Of a DNA stretch of 53,381 nucleotides, positions 1 to 9,671 are shown piece after piece. A model generated the notes under the pieces. That model made no database searches. It saw only the letters and a program-made list of their open reading frames with translations, and was not told the DNA's origin. Source of the stretch: Utricularia gibba (lineage: Eukaryota; Streptophyta; Magnoliopsida; Lamiales; Lentibulariaceae); assembly GCA_002189035.1 (NCBI GenBank), contig NEEC01000244.1, forward strand, positions 1-53,381, written 5' to 3'. The translations under genes and the position numbers were made by a program. Position 1 is the first letter of the stretch. Every line of letters begins with the position of its first letter.

Positions 1-169
1 ACATCCTAACTTCAATAAATGCATCACGATTTTCGTCAAATAGTACCGATTTGGCTCAGGAGTCGAACCGAACTTGGGTCCGGATGAAGTTCCCAACGAA
101 GCACCACCAAAAAAGACAAGCTTTTCCTTCAGAAAATGTAGGCAGTGCCGAAAACCCAACGTTAATAAT
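1..169 (+). repeat. Partial monomer, left edge of window
   Basis: This is the last ~169 bp of a monomer, starting inside GACATCCTAACTTCAATAAATGC and running to the next anchor. It is of the CAATAAATGC family. Local oddities are CAAATAGTACC in place of CGAATAGGACC, GATTTGGC in place of GATTGGGC, and loss of the C in GGCAGTGCC, which breaks the palindrome. The array clearly continues beyond the window. Confidence 0.95.
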
Positions 170-3100
170 GGATCACTTTTTTGCCGGGCTACAAATGACT
201 ATGGGCCCGAGTTCGACCGACCTCCGGCCCGATCCTAGTGCCCTCGAGAGCGCCTCCTCAAATAAAAAGCATGTGGTTGAGAAAACCATTTGGGGTGCTC
301 ATGACATCCTAACTTCAATAAATGCATCACGATTTTCGTCGAATAGGACCCGATCGGGCTCAGGAGTCGAACAGAACCTTGGGTCGGATGAACTTCCCAA
401 TGAAAGCACCCACCAAAAACGACAAGCTTTTCCTTCAGAAACAATGTAGGCAGCTGCCGAAAACCCAACGTTAATAAATGGATCACTTTTTTTCCCGGGC
501 TACAAATGACTATGGGCCCGAGCCCGACCCGACCTCGGCCCGATCCTGGTGCCCCTCGAGAGCGCCTCCTCAAATATAAAGCTTGTGGATGAGAAAACCA
601 TTTGGGGTGCTCATGACATCCTAACTTCAATAAATGCATCACGATTTTCGTCGAATAGGACCCGATCGGGCTCAGGAGTCGAACGAACCTTGGGTCCGGA
701 TGAACTTCCCAACGAAAGACCACCCAAAAACGACAAGCTTTTCCTTCAGAAACAATGTAGGCAGCTGCCGAAAACCCAACGTTAATAATGGATCACTTTT
801 TTTGCCGGGCTACAAATGACTATGGGCCGAGCCCGACCCGACCTCGGCCCGATCCTGGTGCCCCTCGAGAGCGCCTCCTCAAATATAAAGCTTGTGGTGA
901 GAAAACCATTTGGGGTGCTCATGACATCCTAACTTCAATAAATGCATCACGATTTTCGTCGAATAGGACCCGATCGGGCTCAGGAGTCGAACAGAACTTG
1001 GGTCCGATGAACTTCCCAACGAAAGCACCCACCCAAAAACGACAAGCTTTTCCTTCAGAAACAATGTAGGCAGCTGCCAAAAACCCAACGTTAATAAATG
1101 GATCACTTTTTTTCCGGGCTACAAATGACTATGGGCCGACATGACCTCCGGCCCGATCCTAGTGCCCCTCGAGAGCGCCTCCTCAAATAAAAAGCTTGTG
1201 GATGAGAAAACCATTGGGGTGCTCATGACATCCTAACTTCAATAAATGCATCACGATTTTCGTCGAATAGGACCGATCGGGCTCAGGAGTCGAACGAACC
1301 TTGGGTCCGGATGAACTTCCCAATGAAAGCACCAACCAAAAACGACAAGCTTTTCCTTCAGAAACCATGTAGGCAGCTGCCGAAAACCCAACGTTAATAA
1401 ATGGATCACTTTTTTTCCGGGCTACAAATGACTATGGGCCCGAGCCCGACCCGACCTCCGGCCCGATCCTAGTGCCCTCGAGAGCGCCTCCTCAAATATA
1501 AAGCTTGTGGATGAGAAAACCATTTGGGGTGCTCATGACATCCTAACTTCAAAAAATGCATCACGATTTTCGTCGAATAGGACCCGATCGGGCTCAGGAG
1601 TCGAACAGAACCTTGGGTCCGGATGAACTTCCCAACGAAAGCACCCACCAAAAACGACAAGCTTTTCCTTCAGAAACAATGTAGGCAGCTGCCGAAAACC
1701 CAACGTTAATAAATGGATCACTTTTTTTGCCGGCTACAAATGACTATGGGCCCGAGCGACCCGACCTCCGGCCCAATCCTAGTGCCCCTCAGAGCGCCTC
1801 CTCAAATAGAAAGCTTGTGGATGAGAAAACCATTTGGGGCTCATGACATCCTAACTTCAATAAATGCATCACGATTTTCGTCAAATAGGACCTGATTTGG
1901 CTCAGGAGTCGAACCGAACTTGGGTCCGGATGAACTTCCCAACGAAAGCACCACCCAAAAACGACAAGCTTTTCCTTCAGAAACCATGTAGGCAGCTGCC
2001 GAAAACCCAACGTTAATTAAATGGATCACTTTTTTGCCGGGCTACAATGACTATGGGCCCGAGTTCGATATGACCTCGGCCCGATCCTAGTGCCCCTCGA
2101 GAGCGCCTCCTCAAATAAAAGCATGTGGTGAGAAAACCATTTGGGGTGCTCATGACATCCTAACTTCAATAAATGCATCACGATTTCGTCGAATAGGACC
2201 CGATTGGGAAGGAGTCGAACAGAACCTTGGGTCCGGATGAACTTCCCAACGAAAGCACCCACCCAAAAACGACAAGCTTTTCCTTCAGAAACAATGTAGG
2301 CAGCTGCCGAAAACCCAACGTTAATAAATGGATCACTTTTTTTGCCGGGCTACAAATGACTATGGGCCCGAGCGACCCGACCTCCGCCCGATCCTGGTGC
2401 CCCTCGAGAGCGCCTCCTCAAATATAAAGCTTGTGGATGAGAAAACCATTTGGGGTGCTCATGACATCCTAACTTCAAAAAATGCATATTTTCGTCGAAT
2501 AGGACCCGATTGGGCTCAGGAGTCGAACCGAACCTTGGGTCCGGATGAACTTCCCAATGAAAGCACCCACCAAAAAACGACAAGCTTTTCCTTCAGAAAC
2601 ATGTAGGCAGCTGCCGAAAACCCAACGTTAATAAATGGATCACTTTTTTTGCCGGGCTACAAATGACTATGGGCCCGAGCCCGACCGACCTCCGGCCCGA
2701 TCCTGTGCCCCTCGAGAGCGCCTCCTCAAATAAAAAGCTGTGGTTGAGAAAACCATTGGGGTGCTCATGACATCCTAACTTCAATAAATGCATCACGATT
2801 TTCGTCGAATAGGACCCGATTGGGCTCAGGAGTCGAAAAGAACCTTGGGTCGGATGAACTTCCCAACGAAAGCACCCACCAAAAACGACAAGCTTTTCCT
2901 TCAGAAACAATGTAGGCAGCTGCCGAAAACCCAACGTTAATAAATGGATCACTTTTTTGGGCTACAAATGACTATGGGCCCGAGCCGACCCGACCTCCGG
3001 CCCGATCCTGGTGCCCCTCGAGAGCGCCTCCTCAAATATAAAGCTTGTGGATGAAAAACCATTTGGGGTGCTCATGACATCCTAACTTCAATAAATGCAT

Positions 3101-3880
3101 CACGATTTTCGTCGAATAGGACCCGATTGGGCTCAGGAGTCGAACAGAACCTTGGGTCCGGATGAACTTCCCAACGAAAGCACCCACCCAAAAAAAGACA
3201 AGCTTTTCCTTCAGAAACCATGTAGGCAGCTGCCGAAAACCCAACGTTAATAATGGATCACTTTTTTTGCCGGGCTACAAATGACTATGGGCCCGAGTTC
3301 GATATGACCTCCGGCCCGATCCTGTGCCCCTCGAGAGCGCCTCCTCAAATAAAAGCATGTGGTTGAGAAAACCATTTGGGGTGCTCATGACATCCTAACT
3401 TCAATAAATGCATCACGATTTTCGTCGAATAGGACCCGATCGGCTCAGGAGTCGAAAGAACCTTGGGTCCGGATGAACTTCCCAACGAAAGCACCCACCC
3501 AAAAACGACAAGCTTTTCCTTCAGAAACCATGTAGGCAGCTGCCGAAAACCCAACGTTAATAAATGGATCACTTTTTTTCCCGGGCTACAAATGACTATG
3601 GGCCCGAGCCCGACCCGACCTCCGGCCCGATCCTGGTGCCCCTCGAGAGCGCCTCCTCAAATATAAAGCTTGTGGATGAGAAAACCATTTGGGGTGCTCA
3701 TGACATCCTAACTTCAATAAATGCATCACGATTTTCGTCGAATAGGACCCGATCGGGCTCAGGAGTCGAACAGAACCTTGGGTCCGGATGAACTTCCCAA
3801 CGAAAGCACCCACCCAAAAACGACAAGCTTTTCCTTCAGAAACAATGTAGGCAGCTGCCGAAAACCCAACGTTAATAAAT

Positions 3881-4813
3881 GGATCACTTTTTTTGCCGGG
3901 CTACAAATGACTATGGGCCCGAGTTCGATATGACCTCCGGCCCGATCCTAGTGCCCCTCGAGAGCGCCTCCTCAAATAAAAAGCATGTGGTTGAGAAAAC
4001 CATTTGGGGTGCTCATGACATCCTAACTTCAATAAATGCATCACGATTTTCGTCGAATAGGACCCGATCGGGCTCAGGAGTCGAACGAAACCTTGGGTCC
4101 GGATGAACTTCCCAAAGCACCCACCAAAAACGACAAGCTTTTCCTTCAGAAACCATGTAGGCAGCTGCCGAAAACCCAACGTTAATAAATGGATCACTTT
4201 TTTTTCCGGCTACAAATGACTATGGGCCCGAGCCCGACCCGACCTCCGGCCCGATCCTGGTGCCCTCGAGAGCGCCTCCTCAAATATAAAGCTTGTGGAT
4301 GAGAAAAACCATTTGGGGTGCTCATGACATCCTAACTTCAATAAATGCATCACGATTTTCGTCGAATAGGACCCGATTGGGCTCAGGAGTCGAACAGAAC
4401 CTTGGGTCCGGATGAACTTCCCAACGAAAGCACCCACCCAAAAACGACAAGCTTTTCCTTCAGAAACAATGTAGGCAGCTGCCGAAAACCCAACGTTAAT
4501 AAATGGATCACTTTTTTTGCCGGGCTACAAATGACTATGGGCCCGAGTTCGATATGACCTCCGGCCCATCCTAGTGCCCCTCGAGAGCGCCTCCTCAAAT
4601 AAAAAGCTTGTGGATGAGAAAACCATTTGGGCTCATGACATCCTAACTTCAATAAATGCATCACGATTTTCGTCGAATAGGACCCGATTGGCTCAGGAGT
4701 CGAACCGAAACTTGGGTCCGGATGAAGTTCCCAACGAAGCACCCACCCAAAAAAGACAAGCTTTTCCTTCAGAAACCATGTAGGCAGCTGCCGAAAACCC
4801 AACGTTAATAAAT
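3881..4813 (+). repeat. Trimeric higher-order repeat unit 1 (933 bp)
   Basis: Three monomers in the order (i) TTCGATATG with ATGTGGTTGAG, (ii) the TATAAAGC/GATGAG class with CCTGGTGCC and GAACAGAACC, (iii) a GATGAG monomer with the shortened TTTGGGCTCATG and GATTGGCTC. The order, not the bulk sequence, defines the unit. The next three blocks repeat it with small changes. Confidence 0.65.
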
Positions 4814-5463
4814 GGATCACTTTTTTTGCCGGGCTACAAATGACTATGGGCCCGAGTTCGATATGACCTCCGGCCCGATCCTAGTGCCCCGAGAGCGCCT
4901 CCTCAAATAAAAAGCTGTGGTTGAGAAAACCATTTGGGGTGCTCATGACATCCTAACTTCAATAAATGCATCACGATTTTCGTCGAATAGGACCCGATCG
5001 GGGAGTCGAAGAACCTTGGGTCGGATGAACTTCCCAATGAAAGCACCCACCAAAAACGACAAGCTTTTCCTTCAGAAACAATGTAGGCAGCTGCCGAAAA
5101 CCCAACGTTAATAAATGGATCACTTTTTTTCCCGGGCTACAAATGACTATGGGCCCGAGCCGACCGACCTCCGGCCCATCCTGGTGCCCCTCGAGAGCGC
5201 CTCCTCAAATATAAAGCTTGTGGATGAGAAAACCATTTGGGGTGCTCATGACATCCTAACTTCAATAAATGCATCACGATTTTCGTCGAATAGGACCCGA
5301 TCGGGGCTCAGGAGTCGAACAGAACCTTGGGTCCGGATGAACTTCCCAACGAAAGCACCCACCCAAAAACGACAAGCTTTTCCTTCAGAAACAATGTAGG
5401 CAGCTGCCGAAAACCCAACGTTAATAAATGGATCACTTTTTTTGCCGGGCTACAAATGACTAT

Positions 5464-5498
5464 GGGCCCGAGCCCGACCCGACCTCCGGCCCGATCCT
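5464..5498 (+). repeat. CCCGA microrepeat block within the monomer (example)
   Basis: GGGCCCGAG, CCCGACCCGACC, TCCGGCCCGATCC: a local run of CCCGA/CCGA units around an ApaI-type GGGCCC palindrome. This is the most length-variable part of the satellite. Other copies read GAGTTCGATATG, GAGTTCGACC, GAGCGACC, GGGCCGAGCC, GGGGCCGAGCC or GGCCAGATCC. The pattern fits slippage or short-repeat recombination, and the variants serve as subtype markers. Confidence 0.8.
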
Positions 5499-5684
5499 GG
5501 TGCCCCTCGAGAGCGCCTCCTCAAATATAAAGCTTGTGGATGAGAAAACCATTTGGGGTGCTCATGACATCCTAACTTCAATAAATGCATCACGATTTTC
5601 GTCGAATAGGACCCGATTGGGCTCAGGAGTCGAACAGAACCTTGGGTCCGGATGAACTTCCCAACGAAAGCACCCCCCAAAAAC

Positions 5685-5743
5685 GACAAGCTTTTCCTTC
5701 AGAAACAATGTAGGCAGCTGCCGAAAACCCAACGTTAATAAAT
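5685..5743 (+). other. Nearly invariant tail of the monomer (example)
   Basis: The ~60-bp segment running GACAAGCTTTTCCTTCAG, then AAAC-ATG with one variable position, TAGGCAGCTGCC, GAAAACCCAACG, TTAATAAATGG. It is almost unchanged across all copies, including the two truncated monomers at 45.4-45.9 kb. Variation is limited to AACAATG/AACCATG/AACATG, to GCAGCTGCC/GCAGGTGCC, and to rare single-base losses. Stable sub-regions like this are common in satellites and can mark protein-binding or nucleosome-positioning sequence. Function here is unproven. Confidence 0.75.
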
Positions 5744-6661
5744 GGATCACTTTTTTTGCCGGGCTACAAATGACTATGGGCCGGACCTCCGGCCCGATCC
5801 TAGTGCCCCTCGAGAGCGCCTCCTCAAATAAAAAGCTGTGGTTGAGAAAACCATTGGGTGCTCATGACATCCTAACTTCAATAAATGCATCACGATTTTC
5901 GTCGAATAGGACCCGATTGGCTCAGGAGTCGAAAGAACCTTGGGTCCGGATGAACTTCCCAATGAAAGCACCCACCAAAAACGACAAGCTTTTCCTTCAG
6001 AAACCATGTAGGCAGCTGCCGAAAACCCAACGTTAATAAATGGATCACTTTTTTTCCCGGGCTACAAATGACTATGGGCCCGAGCCCGACCGACCTCCGG
6101 CCCGATCCTGGTGCCCCTCGAGAGCGCCTCCTCAAATATAAAGCTTGTGGTGAGAAAACCATTTGGGGTGCTCATGACATCCTAACTTCAATAAATGCAT
6201 CACGATTTTCGTCGAATAGGACCCGATTGGGCTCAGGAGTCGAACAGAACCTTGGGTCGGATGAACTTCCCAACGAAAGCACCCACCAAAAACGACAAGC
6301 TTTTCCTTCAGAAACAATGTAGGCAGCTGCCGAAAACCCAACGTTAATAAATGGATCACTTTTTTTGCCGGGCTACAAATGACTATGGGCCCGAGCCGAT
6401 ATGACCTCCGGCCCGATCCTAGTGCCCCTCGAGAGCGCCTCCTCAAATAAAAAGCTTGTGGATGAGAAAACCATTTGGGCTCATGACATCCTAACTTCAA
6501 TAAATGCATCACGATTTTCGTCAAATAGGACCCGATTGGCTCAGGAGTCGAACCGAACCTTGGGTCCGGATGAAGTTCCCAACGAAAGCACCCACCAAAA
6601 ACGACAAGCTTTTCCTTCAGAAACCATGTAGGCAGCTGCCGAAAACCCAACGTTAATAAAT
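5744..6661 (+). repeat. Trimeric higher-order repeat unit 3 (918 bp)
   Basis: Order: CTGTGGTTGAG monomer (with a shortened GC block, GGGCCGGACC), then CCCGGG/TATAAAGC monomer with GAACAGAACC, then a GATATG monomer with TTTGGGCTCATG, CAAATAGG and GATTGGCTC. The third monomer matches the third of unit 1, six monomers earlier. Confidence 0.6.
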
Positions 6662-7592
6662 GGATCACTTTTTTTGCCGGGCTACAAATGACTATGGGCC
6701 CGAGCGACTGACCTCCGGCCCGATCCTAGTGCCCCTCGAGAGCGCCTCCTCAAATAAAAAGCTGTGGTTGAGAAAACCATTTGGGGTGCTCATGACATCC
6801 TAACTTCAAAAAATGCATCACGATTTTCGTCGAATAGGACCCGATTGGGCAGGAGTCGAACCGAACCTTGGGTCCGGATGAACTTCCCAACGAAAGCACC
6901 CACCCAAAAACGACAAGCTTTTCCTTCAGAAACAATGTAGGCAGCTGCCGAAAACCCAACGTTAATAAATGGATCACTTTTTTTGCCGGCTACAAATGAC
7001 TATGGGCCCGAGCCCGACCCGACCTCCCCCGATCCTGGTGCCCCTCGAGAGCGCCTCCTCAAATATAAAGCTTGTGGATGAGAAAACCATTTGGGGTGCT
7101 CATGACATCCTAACTTCAATAAATGCATCACGATTTTCGTCGAATAGGACCCGATTGGTCAGGAGTCGAACCGAACCTTGGGTCCGGACGAACTTCCCAA
7201 TGAAAGCACCCACCAAAAAACGACAAGCTTTTCCTTCAGAAACCATGTAGGCAGCTGCCGAAAACCCAACGTTAATAAATGGATCACTTTTTTTGCCGGG
7301 CTACAAATGACTATGGGCCGAGCCCGACCCGACCTCCGGCCCGATCCTGGTGCCCCTCGAGAGCGCCTCCTCAAATATAAAGCTTGTGGATGAGAAAACC
7401 ATTTGGGGTGCTCATGACATCCTAACTTCAATAAATGCATCACGATTTTCGTCGAATAGGACCCGATTGGGCTCAGGAGTCGAACAGAACCTGGGTCCGG
7501 ATGAACTTCCCAACGAAAGCACCCACCAAAAACGACAAGCTTTTCCTTCAGAAACAATGTAGGCAGCTGCCGAAAACCCAACGTTAATAAAT
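6662..7592 (+). repeat. Trimeric higher-order repeat unit 4 (931 bp)
   Basis: Order: GAGCGACTG plus CTGTGGTTGAG monomer, then two TATAAAGC/GATGAG monomers with CCTGGTGCC. It is followed at 7593 by an extra GATATG/GATTGGCTC monomer, after which the register shifts by one monomer. Confidence 0.55.
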
Positions 7593-9660
7593 GGATCACT
7601 TTTTTTGCCGGGCTACAAATGACTATGGGCCCGAGTTCGATATGACCTCCGGCCCGATCCTAGTGCCCCTCGAGAGCGCCTCCTCAAATAAAAAGCTTGT
7701 GGATGAGAAAACCATTTGGGTTCATGACATCCTAACTTCAATAAATGCATCACGATTTTCGTCGAATAGGACCCGATTGGCTCAGGAGTCGAACCGAACC
7801 TTGGGTCCGGATGAACTTCCCAACGAAAGCACCCACCCAAAAAGACAAGCTTTTCCTTCAGAAACCATGTAGGCAGCTGCCGAAAACCCAACGTTAATAA
7901 ATGGATCACTTTTTTGCCGGGCTACAAATGACTATGGGCCCGAGTTCGATATGACCTCCGGCCCGATCCTAGTGCCCCTCGAGAGCGCCTCCTCAAATAA
8001 AAAGCATGTGGTTGAGAAAACCATTGGGGGTGCTCATGACATCCTAACTTCAATAAATGCATCACGATTTTCGTCGAATAGGACCCGATTGGGCTCAGGA
8101 GTCGAACGAACCTTGGGTCCGGATGAACTTCCCAACGAAAGCACCCACCAAAAACGACAAGCTTTTCCTTCAGAAACAATGTAGGCAGCTGCCGAAAACC
8201 CAACGTTAATAAATGGATCACTTTTTTTCCCGGGCTACAAATGACTATGGGCCCGAGCCCGACCCGACCTCCGGCCCGATCCTGGTGCCCCTCGAGAGCG
8301 CCTCCTCAAATATAAAGCTTGTGGATGAGAAAACATTTTGGGGTGCTCATGACATCCTAACTTCAATAAATGCATCACGATTTTCGTCGAATAGGACCCG
8401 ATCGGGCTCAGGAGTCGAACAGAACCTTGGGTCCGGATGAACTTCCCAACGAAAGCACCCACCAAAAACGACAAGCTTTTCCTTCAGAAACAATGTAGGC
8501 AGCTGCCGAAAACCCAACGTTAATAAATGGATCACTTTTTTTGCCGGGCTACAAATGACTATGGCCCGAGCGACGACCTCCGGCCCGATCCTAGTGCCCC
8601 TCGAGAGCGCCTCCTCAAATATAAAGCTTGTGGATGAGAAAACCATTTGGGGTGCTCATGACATCCTAACTTCAATAAATGCATCACGATTTTCGTCGAA
8701 TAGGACCCGATTGGGCTCAGGAGTCGAACCGAACCTTGGGTCCGGATGAACTTCCCAATGAAAGCACCCACCAAAAACGACAAGCTTTTCCTTCAGAAAC
8801 CATGTAAGCAGCTGCCGAAAACCCAACGTTAATAAATGGATCACTTTTTTTGCCGGGCTACAAATGACTATGGGCCCGAGCCCGACCCGACCTTCGGCCC
8901 GATCCTGGTGCCCCTCGAGAGCGCCTCCTCAAATATAAAGCTTGTGGATGAGAAAACCATTTGGGGTGCTCATGACATCCTAACTTCAATAAATGCATCA
9001 CGATTTTCGTCGAATAGGACCCGATCGGGCTCAGGAGTCGAACAGAACCTTGGGTCCGGATGAACTTCCCAACGAAAGCACCCACCCAAAAACGACAAGC
9101 TTTTCCTTCAGAAACAATGTAGGCAGCTGCCGAAAACCCAACGTTAATAAATGGATCACTTTTTTTGCCGGGCTACAAATGACTATGGGCCCGATTTCGA
9201 CAAGACCTCCGGCCCGATCCTAGTGCCCCTCGAGAGCGCCTCCTCAAATAAAAAGCATGTGGTTGAGAAAACCATTTGGGGTGCTCATGACATCCTAACT
9301 TCAATAAATGCATCACGATTTTCGTCGAATAGGACCCGATTGGGCTCAGGAGTCGAACGAACCTTGGGTCCGGATGAACTTCCCAACGAAAGCACCCACC
9401 AAAAACGACAAGCTTTTCCTTCAGAAACCATGTAGGCAGCTGCCGAAAACCCAACGTTAATAAATGGATCACTTTTTTTCCCGGGCTACAAATGACTATG
9501 GGCCCGAGCCCGACCCACCTCCGGCCCGATCCTGGTGCCCCTCGAGAGCGCCTCCTCAAATATAAAGCTTGTGGATGAGAAAACCATTTGGGGTGCTCAT
9601 GACATCCTAACTTCAATAAATGCATCACGATTTTCGTCGAATAGGACCCGATTGGGCTCA

Positions 9661-9671
9661 GGAGTCGAACC
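9661..9671 (-). promoter_or_regulatory. Pol III B-box / tRNA T-loop-like motif (example, domain 1)
   Basis: On the minus strand this reads GGTTCGACTCC, matching the RNA polymerase III B-box consensus GGTTCGANTCC at every position. It recurs in every monomer with GAGTCGAACC. Copies with GAACAGAACC or GAACGAACC keep the core GTTCGACTCC. No convincing A box lies in the 30-70 nt upstream on the minus strand, and a T5 run about 45 nt upstream would hinder a longer transcript. A promoter role is therefore only possible. Confidence 0.3.

Larger units (their letters stand above)
4814..5743 (+). repeat. Trimeric higher-order repeat unit 2 (930 bp)
   Basis: The first monomer is TTCGATATG with CTGTGGTTGAG. 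The second is the CCCGGG plus TATAAAGC/GATGAG class. The third is another TATAAAGC/GATGAG monomer with GAACAGAACC. The third member differs from that of units 1 and 3 but matches unit 4, so the true period here may be six monomers (two alternating trimers). Confidence 0.6.
5430..5743 (+). repeat. Reference monomer (well-preserved, 314 bp)
   Basis: A convenient complete copy for describing the unit. T-tract at the start; CCCGA microrepeat block at 5464-5498; XhoI CTCGAG at about 5508; TATAAAGCTTG and GATGAG near 5525-5543; CATGACATCC near 5569; NsiI ATGCAT near 5585; the small dyad ACGATTTTCGT near 5592-5602; the B-box-containing segment near 5621-5640; and the conserved tail from 5685. Average monomers are a few bases shorter, through single-base losses in the C-runs and in the box after TTGTGG. 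Confidence 0.9.

Noticed and set aside
5520-5535. TATA-box promoter (AAATATAAAGC) in every second monomer or so
   Set aside because: It alternates with AAATAAAAAGC as a simple dimorphism, with no coding sequence or consistent downstream signal. AT-rich word in a satellite, better used as a subtype marker.
5592-5602. Hairpin terminator from ACGATTTTCGT
   Set aside because: A four-base stem with a three-base loop is too weak, and no transcript is evident. It is a small dyad shared by most monomers.
5610-5645. Retrotransposon primer-binding site (GAGTCGAACC looks complementary to a tRNA T-arm)
   Set aside because: A tRNA-primed site should begin with TGG at the acceptor end at the correct distance. 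CCC lies there instead, and no LTR, polypurine tract or gag/pol sequence is present.
5640-5680. CENP-B-box-like sequence on the minus strand (TTTCGTTGGGAAGTTCA in monomers with CCAACGAAAG)
   Set aside because: The first nine bases resemble the mammalian CENP-B box, but the essential A and CGGG positions are not met, and the motif is destroyed in most domain 3-5 monomers (CCAACAAAGC). Treated as chance.
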